A DNA stretch of 51,022 nt from Candidatus Krumholzibacteriota bacterium (GTDB taxonomy: Bacteria > Krumholzibacteriota > Krumholzibacteriia > Krumholzibacteriales > Krumholzibacteriaceae): the NCBI GenBank assembly GCA_016932415.1, contig JAFGCX010000015.1, positions 1-51,022 on the forward strand, read 5' to 3'. Position 1 is the first letter of the stretch; the number at the start of each line of letters is the position of its first letter. Position numbers and translations under genes: made by a program. Shown here piece by piece: positions 1-8,083 of this stretch. The notes below the pieces were generated by a model, which was given only the letters and a program-made list of their open reading frames with translations, was not told the DNA's origin and did no database searches.

Positions 1-29
1 GGTTTCCGTTACCCGGAAGGTCGACCAAA

Positions 30-97
30 GGGGAGAATGAAGAATGCAATTGTCGAACAGGGGCGGCAAGAGGACTTCATTCTCCCCAGACTTTTTA
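30..97 (+). terminator. Long inverted repeat, likely terminator of a gene left of the window
   Basis: Two perfect 13-base arms (30-42 and 75-87) can form a stem closing a 32-base loop. The stem is followed within a few bases by a run of five T (91-95). This fits a factor-independent terminator for a + strand gene ending before the window. The loop is longer than usual, so a processed or regulatory hairpin is also possible. Confidence 0.6.
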
Positions 98-103
98 TAT
101 AGC

Positions 104-132
104 TTGCAGAGTCGTTATTACTTCATTATCAT
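104..132 (+). promoter_or_regulatory. Possible sigma70 promoter just before the first gene
   Basis: TTGCAG and TATCAT are separated by 17 bases. The -10 ends only 9 bases before the ATG at 142, and no Shine-Dalgarno sequence is visible. If used, the transcript would be almost leaderless. The match is weak and may be chance. Confidence 0.3.
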
Positions 133-141
133 CCAGTACTT

Positions 142-3100
142 ATGAAGAGAATCTTATATCTTGTAACAGTCGTTTTATTGATTTCGAATATAATATTCCA
201 CCGGGATTGCCGGGCAGGGAGGGTTGTCTCGGCTGTGGACCTGTCGGTTCCCGATTCACGCGTAAAACCGGGGTATTTCCAGAGGAGGTCGCTTGGCGGT
301 CTCACCTCCGCTTCCGTTGAAACGGTTGATTCTCTGAAGGTCCTTTTCATCCGGGTATCCTTTTCAGATGCCGATTTCCTTCCGGGACACCAGTCAGGTT
401 ATTACGAGAATGAGCTGAGGCATCTGGCGGAATATTACCGCGGGGCCTCGATGGGCAGGTTCGCCCTTGATTATCACCTTGCCCAGGAGGTGATACGGCT
501 ACCATTCGACGAAAAGTATTACGGGCAGAACGATCCATGGGACCTGCGCGTGCCGGAGATCATGATGAGCGTCGTCGATTCACTCGATTCCGCCTATGAT
601 TTTTCGATATGGGACAGTTATGCCATTATTCATACCGGCCAGGGAAGGGAGACCGATTTCCTCGGTAATTCCCAGGATCAACTCTGGTCAGGATTCATAG
701 ATCCGGAGGATATCGTCCTTCTGCTTGCCGACACGCTCGGCACCACTGGGATCCCGACTGATGACGGCGGTCCCGGCACCACCTTTTTCATAGACAATAT
801 CATGGTACTTCCGGAAGAGGCGACCCAGGACGGTATAATATTCGGCTCGCTCGGGATATATGCCTACCAGATAGGAAAGAGGCTTGGAATGGTCTCCCTG
901 TACGACACATCGCCATCGGGTCACCCCGACTCCCAGGGTATAGGGGCTTTCGGCCTTATGTCGTACGGCCTGTATAACGCGAACGGATTCGTTCCGGGAT
1001 TCCCCTGCGCTTTTCAGAGGTTGCTGATGGGATGGGTAGAGGCGGTCGATATCACGGAAGGGTCCCGTGTCGCTCTTACCGATATCAACTCGAGCCTGCC
1101 TGGAGATACCGCTCTTGTCAGGATCTTCTCAGGGCCGTCAGAGTATTATCTCGTCGCCAACAGGCTTCACGATTCCGATCTCGACATGAAATTCGATTTT
1201 ATCGATCTCAACGGGAACGGGGTGCCTGAGAATGAAGATACTCTCAGGGGTGCGGAATTCGATTTCTATACCACAGGCACTACCGATCTGATCGAATATA
1301 TCGATGGTGAGAAATTCACCAGGACCGGAGGTGGCATCAAGATCTGGCATATCGACGAGCGTGTGATTGCCGACAGGCTTGCGGCGGGAGATGGGATCAA
1401 CGACGATCCTCATCTTAAAGGGGTCGATCTCGAGGAAGCGGACGGTATCCAGGATATGGACAGGCCGGGAGGCAAATATGCCTATGGAAGCTTCCTCGAC
1501 TCGTTCAGGGAAGGGGTAAGGACTGTTTTCGACCCGGCGAGCCTTCCTTCGAGTTCGAGGAACAGTGGTATAGCTTCAGGGATCTCGATCAGTTCGATCT
1601 CCGCCGCTTCACGAAGGATGACTTTTGACATCGAATTCGATCATCCAGATCCTGGCGAGACCGCCATGATCGAAGGGGATATAGAGGCCTGCGCGCCGGT
1701 CGCCGCGGATATCTATGGAAATGGTCTGAAAACGGTTTTTATAGCGGCAGGGGACGCGGGACGAGGTATCATATACAGCCTTGACGACCCAGCCGGCGAA
1801 GAATGGGCCGGTTCGATCGAGATATTCGCTGTGATCGACAGTGTCCGGTGGACCGGTCCACCCGTATTTGCCGATATCGACGGAGACTCGCAACTGGAGA
1901 TGATCATTACATCAACCGAAGGCGCGGTCCATCTTTTCGAATCTGACGGTTCGGCTTTTCCTGTCGATATCGACGAGACTCCCGGAAGCCTCGATCTGGA
2001 GGGAGATCTGGTGACGATGCCGATCGTTATCGATTACCCGGGGGATCCCTATTCAGAGGTCGCTGTCTTCTCATCAGACCAGGACAGTGTGTTTCTCTAT
2101 CTGATAGGTATGGATGGACCATTGACCGGCGCCAGGAGTGCCGGTCCGGGAGTCCTGGCGCAGGCAGTCCGGGCGGGGAGGCTCGTTTCCCATCCTGCCA
2201 GGGGCCTCGCCGATGCCGGAAGTGTCACGGAATCTGAAGGATTGTTCATTGTATGCGCGGCAGATGCCGGTCTCGAGGCCTGTTATTATCCGCTCCAGGA
2301 CCTTTCCGCCGCTGTCATCGCCGGTGTGCCAGGCAGGCCCGTTCCATCCTCGATGATGACTATATCATCCGGTGATATAGACAGAGACCGATATGACGAG
2401 GCGGTAATCCCGCTTACGGGGACAGGGCTTGTCTATTTCGATCCATACCAGGCTGCGGGAACGGCCTGTGGAACAATTCTCATATCTTCGTCAGTCTCGA
2501 CAAATCCCTCATCAGCAGCGCTTGCCGATATCAATGAAGACGGGATCCTCGAAACGATCATAAGGGATTCGGAGAATATTCATCTATTGAGCGGGTATGG
2601 CTCTGAACTCTCGCACTGGCCGGTGAAAGTGCCCGATGAGATGATCAGGCTGGAAAACGGAGGTGTTCCGGCCCAGCCTCTTTGCGCCGATCTTGATGGA
2701 GACGGAGGGCTTGAGTCGTTGTTCAATATCGCCGGCGTCTGTCATCTTCTCGACGGCGAGGGCAGATCACTCTCCGGCTGGCCACTCACGTTCTGTTCAA
2801 CAGGAGAGGCTACTCCTCTCATACTCGCTCAGGGTAGCGAAACCTGCCTTTTCAACACGTCGGGTATCAGCAGGATTGAACCGGGTTCCGCCGGCAGCGT
2901 CATAATAGACAAACCTTTTTCGGAGCTGTCAAGATACCGGTTGACCTCAGCTTGCTTTCATGAAGGGGAATGGATCGCTTTCAGACGCGATAGCGGAGGT
3001 TCGGGCAGGCAGCAGGAGCCGTCAGGTTCCAGCCAGGCCGGCAGCATGGTGGATGAAAGTTCCTTTATCTGTTATCCGAATCCTGTCACCAGGGGAGAGG

Positions 3101-3336
3101 TGAATATCAGGATCCTGATCTCCTCGCAGGCTGATGTGACTGTCAGTATCCTCAATCTTGAAGGCGAAAAGGTGCGCTCGGTCGAAAAGAAGCATGACTG
3201 GCCTGTTGGAACGGTACCTTTCGAGATAAGGATACCGCTGGAAGGGATATCCAGCGGTATATATATATGTCATATGGAAGTCGCCGCTGAAGGAAAGAAT
3301 TGGAAGGGCGGCAAAAAGATAGCGATAATAAGATAG
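142..3336 (+). CDS. Secreted M6-peptidase-like protein with a destroyed zinc motif, beta-propeller-like repeats and a sorting tail
   Basis: A signal peptide (about residues 1-25) leads into a region resembling M6 (immune inhibitor A-like) metalloproteases, about residues 60-310. Where the family has HExxH followed by GLPDLYD, this protein has Y242-Q-I-G-K246 followed by GMVSLYD, so both His and the catalytic Glu are gone. The downstream LMSYGLYN-type segment of the fold is kept. Residues about 520-930 contain FG-GAP/VCBS-like repeats with DxDGD or DxNxDG loops, suggesting a propeller. The last ~90 residues form a FlgD-like Ig/sorting tail with YPNPV and a final Arg. It is probably exported across the outer membrane and binds rather than cuts protein or glycan. 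The ATG has no clear ribosome site. A PorV-like gene follows 100 bases downstream. Confidence 0.75.
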   Translation: MKRILYLVTVVLLISNIIFHRDCRAGRVVSAVDLSVPDSRVKPGYFQRRSLGGLTSASVETVDSLKVLFIRVSFSDADFLPGHQSGYYENELRHLAEYYRGASMGRFALDYHLAQEVIRLPFDEKYYGQNDPWDLRVPEIMMSVVDSLDSAYDFSIWDSYAIIHTGQGRETDFLGNSQDQLWSGFIDPEDIVLLLADTLGTTGIPTDDGGPGTTFFIDNIMVLPEEATQDGIIFGSLGIYAYQIGKRLGMVSLYDTSPSGHPDSQGIGAFGLMSYGLYNANGFVPGFPCAFQRLLMGWVEAVDITEGSRVALTDINSSLPGDTALVRIFSGPSEYYLVANRLHDSDLDMKFDFIDLNGNGVPENEDTLRGAEFDFYTTGTTDLIEYIDGEKFTRTGGGIKIWHIDERVIADRLAAGDGINDDPHLKGVDLEEADGIQDMDRPGGKYAYGSFLDSFREGVRTVFDPASLPSSSRNSGIASGISISSISAASRRMTFDIEFDHPDPGETAMIEGDIEACAPVAADIYGNGLKTVFIAAGDAGRGIIYSLDDPAGEEWAGSIEIFAVIDSVRWTGPPVFADIDGDSQLEMIITSTEGAVHLFESDGSAFPVDIDETPGSLDLEGDLVTMPIVIDYPGDPYSEVAVFSSDQDSVFLYLIGMDGPLTGARSAGPGVLAQAVRAGRLVSHPARGLADAGSVTESEGLFIVCAADAGLEACYYPLQDLSAAVIAGVPGRPVPSSMMTISSGDIDRDRYDEAVIPLTGTGLVYFDPYQAAGTACGTILISSSVSTNPSSAALADINEDGILETIIRDSENIHLLSGYGSELSHWPVKVPDEMIRLENGGVPAQPLCADLDGDGGLESLFNIAGVCHLLDGEGRSLSGWPLTFCSTGEATPLILAQGSETCLFNTSGISRIEPGSAGSVIIDKPFSELSRYRLTSACFHEGEWIAFRRDSGGSGRQQEPSGSSQAGSMVDESSFICYPNPVTRGEVNIRILISSQADVTVSILNLEGEKVRSVEKKHDWPVGTVPFEIRIPLEGISSGIYICHMEVAAEGKNWKGGKKIAIIR

Positions 3337-3373
3337 AATTTCCGTCACGGAGGCATCAGGTCATTTATCAAAG

Positions 3374-3402
3374 TTGACCGGCAGGCGGGAATAGATTAAA
3401 AT
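3374..3402 (+). promoter_or_regulatory. Sigma70-type promoter for the PorV-like gene
   Basis: TTGACC - 17 bases - TAAAAT lies 34 bases upstream of the ATG at 3437, leaving a short leader that contains a GGAGG ribosome site. Both boxes match consensus at five of six positions. Confidence 0.6.
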
Positions 3403-3436
3403 ACAGTAGACCCGGATCAGTCCGATTGGAGGAAAG

Positions 3437-4357
3437 ATGCTTCGCCGAAAAATTCTTGCAGCAACAGTCATTATTGTCTCCCTGGCCTCGGCCGTGACAG
3501 CGGGAGAACCAGGAACCAGCGGTTTTGTCTTCCTGAGGCTTGGAAATGGAGCCAGGGCAAGCGGCATGGGCGAGGCGTTCACCGCTGTCTGCGATGACGC
3601 GACCAGTATCTACTGGAACCCGGCCGGGATGGCGGCAGTCGAGGGTGTCGAACTCAACGTCACACACTCGGAATGGTTGATGGATATCCGGTTCGAGCAG
3701 GTCTCGGTGGCGAGCGAAGTCTATGGCGGAGTAGCGGGACTGGGATTCACGGGTGTCTACTATGGTGAACTCGACAGGTACGGCGATTCTCCTTCGCTTA
3801 CTCCGGATGGTACTTTCGCTCCTTACGACCTCGCCCTTTCCGCCGGTTATGCCAGGGATATAATACCCAACCTCTCTGCCGGGATAGCGGCGAAACTGAT
3901 ATATGAGAAGATCGACTTCGAATCGGCTACAGGTTATGCCATCGATTTCGGCGTTACACATAGATCGAGGATCGAAGGATTGACTATCGCCGCTTCGATG
4001 CTTAATCTCGGTCCCCAGGCGAAATTTGTGGAAGAAAAATTCTACCCTCCCTTCCAGCTCAGGATCGGGGCTGCCCATCTCTCTGAAAAAGAATGGTTGC
4101 GGGGAAGCCTTGTTCTCGCCGCAGACGCGGTTTTTCCAAATGACAGCGGATCGAAATTCCATACCGGCCTGGAGTATCTTTACCACAACCTGCTCGCGGT
4201 CCGGTTGGGATACAAGAGCGGATACCATGTTCAGGGTGCGTCAATGGGGTGCGGGATCATCTACAGGAATCTGAGGTTCGATTATTCCTACTCGGCGATA
4301 GCCGATGACCTGGGTGATGTTCATCGTTTCTCGATAAATCTCTTTCCTTCGCTTTAG
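3437..4357 (+). CDS. PorV/PorQ-like outer-membrane beta-barrel protein
   Basis: 306 residues with an N-terminal signal peptide (cleavage after about residue 22, VTA-GEP). The mature start carries the family signature GARASGMGEAFTAVCDDATS-type segment followed by YWNPAGMA, typical of PorV/PorQ (UPF0164-like) barrels of the Bacteroidetes/Chlorobi group. Alternating hydrophobic strands run to the C-terminus, which ends in an aromatic-rich strand (FSINLFPSL). PorV proteins are outer-membrane partners of type IX secretion that help release or attach cargo with C-terminal sorting tails. The gene next to it encodes such a cargo. Its exact role here is inferred. Its stop codon overlaps that of the convergent lpxH-like gene. 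Confidence 0.75.
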   Translation: MLRRKILAATVIIVSLASAVTAGEPGTSGFVFLRLGNGARASGMGEAFTAVCDDATSIYWNPAGMAAVEGVELNVTHSEWLMDIRFEQVSVASEVYGGVAGLGFTGVYYGELDRYGDSPSLTPDGTFAPYDLALSAGYARDIIPNLSAGIAAKLIYEKIDFESATGYAIDFGVTHRSRIEGLTIAASMLNLGPQAKFVEEKFYPPFQLRIGAAHLSEKEWLRGSLVLAADAVFPNDSGSKFHTGLEYLYHNLLAVRLGYKSGYHVQGASMGCGIIYRNLRFDYSYSAIADDLGDVHRFSINLFPSL

Positions 4358-5076
4358 AATGATTCAAGGGAAAAGCGCCCGTCCTCAAGCCGAAGATAGC
4401 TGGAATGTTCTACCCAGTCCCCGAGTATGATAAAAGTCCTGTCGTCATAACGGCGCAGGAGCGGCATATGGATATGTCCCATGATAAAAACATCGTTCCC
4501 GTTATTGAAGCAACTATCTTTCGCGAGGGATGATACCTTTTCGGCGAACAACCGGGTCTTCCTGTGAGTGATTGATTTGCTCGTTATAGAGAATCTTCCG
4601 GCGAAGGAGTAAAGCAGATCGGGAGGAAGGAGTTTTGCCAGTCTGATGACCAGCCGGTTCCTGATCAGGGCCTTAAGAGCCTTGTAACCATGATCACCAG
4701 GCATAAGCATATCGCCATGAGTCATCGTTATCGAGTGTCCCTGGATCGTTTCAGTCGTCTCCTGACCCAGAATCTCGATCCCGATGACTTCAGGGAGAAA
4801 ATTTCCAAGCCAGAAGTCGTGGTTCCCTCCCGTCATGAATATCTTCGTCCCCGAGCGGGACAATTTGAAAAAACCTTCCAGGATATCGTAGTAGAATGAG
4901 GGAACAGCGTGCCTGTACTCAAACCAGAAGTCGAATACATCGCCGAGAAGATATATCCTGGAGATACCGGCGCAACTCTCCAGAAACCTTAGAAAGCGCC
5001 GCCGTTTTTCTCTTTCCTTTTCATCTCTGTTACGGTTAAAATGCGTATCGGAAACGAAAATAACTGTGTCGCTCAA
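4354..5076 (-). CDS. lpxH: UDP-2,3-diacylglucosamine diphosphatase-like metallophosphoesterase (LpxH type)
   Basis: Probable lipid A pathway enzyme that removes UMP from UDP-2,3-diacylglucosamine at the inner membrane. I chose the TTG at 5076 because GGGAGA lies seven bases upstream and the protein then starts right at the first strand, giving 240 residues, the normal LpxH length. The open frame extends further upstream but without homology. Metal-binding motifs occur in order: SDTHF (D10, H12), GDVFDFW, GGNHDFW, THGD and GHIHMP. GGNHDF replaces the more usual GNRDF, so a related calcineurin-like phosphoesterase cannot be excluded. It is the only clear minus-strand gene here, and its last codon overlaps the stop of the convergent PorV-like gene. 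Confidence 0.75.
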   Translation of the reverse strand: MSDTVIFVSDTHFNRNRDEKEREKRRRFLRFLESCAGISRIYLLGDVFDFWFEYRHAVPSFYYDILEGFFKLSRSGTKIFMTGGNHDFWLGNFLPEVIGIEILGQETTETIQGHSITMTHGDMLMPGDHGYKALKALIRNRLVIRLAKLLPPDLLYSFAGRFSITSKSITHRKTRLFAEKVSSLAKDSCFNNGNDVFIMGHIHMPLLRRYDDRTFIILGDWVEHSSYLRLEDGRFSLESF

Positions 5077-5182
5077 TGAAACTTCTCCCGTTGAATTGCG
5101 TTTAATGATATATGTCAGAGAAGAAGAGTTTTTACAAGATAAATCAGATACCTCGCGTCTCTGATATGAAAGGAGTATCAAT

Positions 5183-5542
5183 ATGGAACCTTTATGGGAC
5201 AGGGTAAAAAAGAACCTGGTCGAATGGTACGGGACGGCATACGACAAAACCGATGAACTTGCAAGAATAGGGAAGAAAAAGATAGAGGTTGCCGGTATCA
5301 ACAGGACGATCGAGAAACATCTCTCGGAACTGGGCGGCAGGGTCTATGATCTCGTCAACGAAAAAGGGCACAGGGGCAACAAGACTGTAGACGACGAGAT
5401 CGTAAAGAGGATCGTCGATGAGGTCAGGGAGCTCGAGGTACAATTAAAGCTCAAGGAAGACGAGATAGAGACGATAAAGAAAGAGAGGGCTCCCGGACAC
5501 TACGAAGGCAAGGAAGAGGAGCCGGAAGAAAAGGGAAATTAA
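5183..5542 (+). CDS. Small charged coiled-coil protein, unknown function
   Basis: 119 residues, very rich in Lys and Glu, with no signal peptide or membrane segment. Residues 1-60 look amphipathic (WDRVKKNLVEWYGTAYDKTDE), and about 65-105 are predicted coiled coil by eye. The C-terminus is a Glu-rich tail. A good ribosome site (AAAGGAG) lies seven bases before the ATG. It is divergent from lpxH with about 106 bases between the two starts. The overall look is that of small apolipoprotein-like or stress-associated helical proteins, but I do not recognise a family. Confidence 0.7.
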   Translation: MEPLWDRVKKNLVEWYGTAYDKTDELARIGKKKIEVAGINRTIEKHLSELGGRVYDLVNEKGHRGNKTVDDEIVKRIVDEVRELEVQLKLKEDEIETIKKERAPGHYEGKEEEPEEKGN

Positions 5543-5751
5543 TTCCCGGTTTGTCGTAGTGGCAGCTGGGCAGGGTAATTTACGAAGAGATACCGGAAAA
5601 TTTTTCCCTCATCTCAATCTTGCGCATGATTTTGGATTAGAAAAAGGAAGAAATAAACAGAATATTAATGTAATTCAAAGAAAAAGAGTTGAAACTCGGT
5701 ATATTCTGGATATTCAAGCCGAGGCTGGCAATTTTAAGCTAAATTAAACTC
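5543..5751 (+). other. AT-rich intergenic stretch, no gene seen
   Basis: About 200 bases between the coiled-coil gene and the strong promoter at 5752. A 62-codon open frame is present (5559-5747), but it has no ribosome site and a composition unlike the neighbouring genes, so I do not call it. No terminator with a clear T-run was found. Confidence 0.5.
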
Positions 5752-5780
5752 TTGACAGCAGTCTGGATATGGTGTAGAAT
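5752..5780 (+). promoter_or_regulatory. Near-consensus sigma70 promoter for a structured RNA and/or the sigma gene
   Basis: A perfect TTGACA (5752-5757) is separated by 17 bases from TAGAAT (5775-5780, five of six). Transcription should begin near 5787, about 280 bases before the sigma-factor start codon. The intervening stretch is non-coding and strongly foldable. Confidence 0.75.
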
Positions 5781-5786
5781 TTGCAC

Positions 5787-6020
5787 TGTAGTTGAATGGT
5801 GTCAGGATTAGCAAAGAACTTGAAGGAAGGATGCCGTTAGCCAACTGTACCTTCTGTTGAACCCCACCTGATAGGAAATTAATTACATCGCTGGTTTTCG
5901 TGGAGAATAAGTATGCTGAAAGTATCACTTTCTCAGGGACCGGCTGGCAACAGGAAGAAGGTTTAACAGTGAAGGTGGCAGAAGGACAGGGCAGGTCTGC
6001 AGGCGGCGATCACCTTTACA
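5787..6020 (+). ncRNA. ssrS: Candidate rod-like structured RNA, possibly 6S RNA
   Basis: The span after the strong promoter folds by eye into one nested rod: 5795-5801/6011-6017 (one mismatch), 5844-5848/5966-5970, 5850-5854/5957-5961, 5855-5859/5948-5952, a large one-sided bubble (about 5860-5889), 5890-5895/5939-5944, then an apical hairpin 5903-5912/5927-5934. A closing stem, an asymmetric central bubble and a terminal hairpin form the 6S RNA architecture. The GTTGAACCCC at 5856 and the GCAGGCGGCGATCACC-like 3' part recall 6S sequences of other phyla. 6S RNA mimics an open promoter and binds the sigma70 holoenzyme. No clear 3' terminator is seen before the sigma gene, so it may instead be its leader. 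I have not run a covariance search. Confidence 0.45.
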
Positions 6021-6025
6021 TAACG

Positions 6026-6058
6026 GCCTGATAAAAGGATCATATCAGGCATCAGGAG
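6026..6058 (+). promoter_or_regulatory. Possible ribosome-site switch in front of the sigma-factor gene
   Basis: A perfect 8-base stem (6026-6033 with 6043-6050) lies just before the ribosome site AGGAG (6054-6058). The sequence ATCAGG occurs twice (6044-6049 and 6051-6056), and the second copy overlaps the ribosome site. The single CCTGAT at 6027-6032 can pair with either copy, giving one fold that frees the site and one that covers it. There is no T-run, so it is not an ordinary terminator. Confidence 0.4.
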
Positions 6059-6068
6059 ATGTTTAAGA

Positions 6069-6932
6069 ATGTATCCGGAAGGAAAAGATAACGATTACAT
6101 GGGAGAGAAAAGTCTCGACCTGTATCTGAAGGAAATCAACAACACTTCTCTGCTGACGAGGGAGCAGGAACGTGATCTCGCTTGCAGGATCAGGGATGGT
6201 GAAGAGACTGCCTTGCATGATCTCGTCAAGGCGAATCTGAGATTCGTTGTTTCGATCGCAAAGCAGTATGTCAACCAGGGATTATCTCTTGCCGACCTGA
6301 TCAACGAGGGGAATATGGGCCTGATCAAGGCGGCAAAAAGATTCGATGAAAAACGCGGATTCAAGTTTATTTCTTACGCCGTATGGTGGATAAGACAGGC
6401 AATGCTTCAGGCTCTTGCCGAGCAGTCACGTATAGTCAGGCTTCCCCTGAACAGGGCAGGCACGCTCTACAGGATCGGGAAGGTGTCGAGGCAGCTGGAC
6501 CAGGAACTTGGAAGGACTCCTGAAGTCGAAGAGATCGCCGAGAAGCTGAATCTCTCGAATGAAGAGGTCAGGGACACGATGAAGATAGCAAACAGCCATC
6601 TTTCACTCGATGCTTCGTTCAATAACGACCAGGAAGAGAATTCGCTCGTAGATTATCTGGCAGATGAATCACAGGATTCTCCCGATGAGATGACATATGT
6701 CAACGCTTTAAGCGACGATATGCAGAAAGCGCTAGGGACTCTGACAGATCGTGAAAGAACTATCCTCAGCCTATACTTCGGTCTTGAGGGGGAGGAGCCT
6801 CTGACTCTGGAGGAAATTGGTAAAAAAATGAACCTGACTCGCGAAAGGATCCGCCAGATAAAGGAAAAATCGATCACCAGACTCAGGCACAGCACAAGAA
6901 GCAAATATCTCAGAGGATACGTGCAGGAGTAG
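6069..6932 (+). CDS. rpoD: Primary-type RNA polymerase sigma factor (RpoD/SigA family)
   Basis: 287 residues directing RNA polymerase to -35/-10 promoters. It lacks region 1.1 and the long non-conserved insert, as in Bacteroidetes-type primary sigma factors. Region 1.2 (LDLYLKEIN) starts near residue 15. Region 2 has the DLINEGNMGLIKAAKRFD core and the 2.3-2.4 segment YAVWWIRQAMLQAL ending in IVRLP. Region 3 follows, and region 4.2 is LTLEEIGKKMNLTRERIRQIKEK. The ATG at 6069 is preceded by AGGAG with 10 bases of spacing. Another Met eleven codons on has no better site. The gene is monocistronic by appearance, with its own long leader and a terminator at 6961. A group 2 sigma factor is possible, but the length and region sequences favour the housekeeping factor. 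Confidence 0.88.
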   Translation: MYPEGKDNDYMGEKSLDLYLKEINNTSLLTREQERDLACRIRDGEETALHDLVKANLRFVVSIAKQYVNQGLSLADLINEGNMGLIKAAKRFDEKRGFKFISYAVWWIRQAMLQALAEQSRIVRLPLNRAGTLYRIGKVSRQLDQELGRTPEVEEIAEKLNLSNEEVRDTMKIANSHLSLDASFNNDQEENSLVDYLADESQDSPDEMTYVNALSDDMQKALGTLTDRERTILSLYFGLEGEEPLTLEEIGKKMNLTRERIRQIKEKSITRLRHSTRSKYLRGYVQE

Positions 6933-6960
6933 ATCTGATAGCAGGTTACAGCTTCAACAT

Positions 6961-6998
6961 ACAGGGCGGGGAGATTTTCTCCGTCCTGTATTTATATC
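6961..6998 (+). terminator. Factor-independent terminator after the sigma gene
   Basis: A GC-rich hairpin (about 6961-6989) with a short T-rich loop is followed by a TTTATAT stretch, 28 bases after the sigma stop codon. Confidence 0.6.
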
Positions 6999-7049
6999 TT
7001 CCAGTCAATCTGGAACACCCTTTGCAACGATCAGAAAAGTAATTATCTC

Positions 7050-7078
7050 TTGACAGCAGGACGAGGTGGATATACTTT
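7050..7078 (+). promoter_or_regulatory. Sigma70 promoter for the M23 peptidase gene
   Basis: A perfect TTGACA is followed after 17 bases by TACTTT. TATACT with a 15-base spacer overlaps it as an alternative -10. The start codon lies about 50 bases downstream. Confidence 0.6.
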
Positions 7079-7126
7079 CACCCCGATGTTTTCCTGCAAG
7101 ATTCGGGTAAGGCCCTGAAAGGGATC

Positions 7127-8044
7127 ATGGACAGGTATTTCACATTTCTCTACGTCCGCAGAGGTAACGCGGGAGTCAAATCGATAAAGATCAGGAGGAC
7201 TCTGGCGTTCTCAGCGGGCATCCTGCTTGTTTCCTTCTTTGTCACTTCGATGGTACTGACTGTCAGATATGCCGATATCAGGACTGATTCAAGGAATATG
7301 GAATCTCTGAAAAGTGAAAACGAGGAGCTTATCGAGCGGTTGAATCACTTTGAACTGGAAGTTGATCAATTGAAGAACCGGATGAACGTCAATTTCGAGC
7401 TGCAGAACAGGGCAAGGCTGATGGCCAATCTCGATCCTATCTCTGAAGATGTCTGGCAGGTGGGAGTCGGTGGCCCCGAACCCGGTCTTCTGGACAGGGA
7501 ACTGAAAGTCACGGACGTACTGTTTTCCGGTTTCGAGGATGATATATCAAGAATCGTCCGGCAGTCGCACCTTCAGAGGGAAAGTTACGGCGAGATCATT
7601 GATATTCTTGAAAAGGAATCGGACCTAAGGAACTGTACACCTTCGATAAGGCCTCTGAACGGCGGATTTCTTTCCAGCAGGTTTGGTAGAAGGATGGACC
7701 CTTTTTCAGGGAGGATCGCTTTTCACAAGGGTGTCGATTATTTTGCCAGGTCCGGAACGCCGCTGATGAGCACGGCCGATGGAGTGATCACTATGGCGAA
7801 AAATAACGGGAGTATGGGGCTTACTATCGAAGTGAATCATGGGAATGGTTTCATGACGAAATACGCCCACCTTTCCAAGATCCTGGTTAAAAGGGGACAG
7901 CGGATCAAACGTGGTGAGATAATAGGTCTCGTTGGAAACACCGGAAAATCTACCGGTCCGCATCTTCATTATGAGGTGATATTCAGGAAAACGCACAGGG
8001 ATCCTCTTCAGTATATAATTCCAGAAGGCATTTATTTCGATTGA
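7127..8044 (+). CDS. Membrane-anchored M23 (LytM) endopeptidase
   Basis: 305 residues. A basic N-terminus (residues 1-24) precedes a single transmembrane helix (about 25-47), then a coiled coil (about 55-90, SLKSENEELIERLNHFELE), then a LytM domain from about residue 180. Zinc ligands are intact: H200-x3-D204 (FHKGVDYF) and H279-x-H281 (GPHLHYE). It should therefore cut peptide cross-links in peptidoglycan from the periplasmic face. Membrane-anchored, coiled-coil M23 proteins act in cell-wall remodelling during growth or division. It is followed by another wall hydrolase with its own promoter, so the two may form a functional pair. Confidence 0.85.
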   Translation: MDRYFTFLYVRRGNAGVKSIKIRRTLAFSAGILLVSFFVTSMVLTVRYADIRTDSRNMESLKSENEELIERLNHFELEVDQLKNRMNVNFELQNRARLMANLDPISEDVWQVGVGGPEPGLLDRELKVTDVLFSGFEDDISRIVRQSHLQRESYGEIIDILEKESDLRNCTPSIRPLNGGFLSSRFGRRMDPFSGRIAFHKGVDYFARSGTPLMSTADGVITMAKNNGSMGLTIEVNHGNGFMTKYAHLSKILVKRGQRIKRGEIIGLVGNTGKSTGPHLHYEVIFRKTHRDPLQYIIPEGIYFD

Positions 8045-8083
8045 CCGGTCAGTTTTATCCAATCAGCCCATATCTGTTTTTTC

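Noticed and set aside
3368-4228. 286-codon minus-strand open frame opposite the PorV-like gene
   Set aside because: It is a shadow of the real gene, with no ribosome site and no protein-like features.
5559-5747. 62-codon open frame in the intergenic region before the sigma gene
   Set aside because: It has no ribosome site, its Asn/Lys-rich composition is unlike the neighbouring genes, and no family is recognised.
5940-5990. GGAAG/GGCAG segments recalling SRP (4.5S) RNA
   Set aside because: The conserved SRP tetraloop core GGUCCGGAAGGAAGCAGC is not present, and the pairing pattern fits a longer rod instead.
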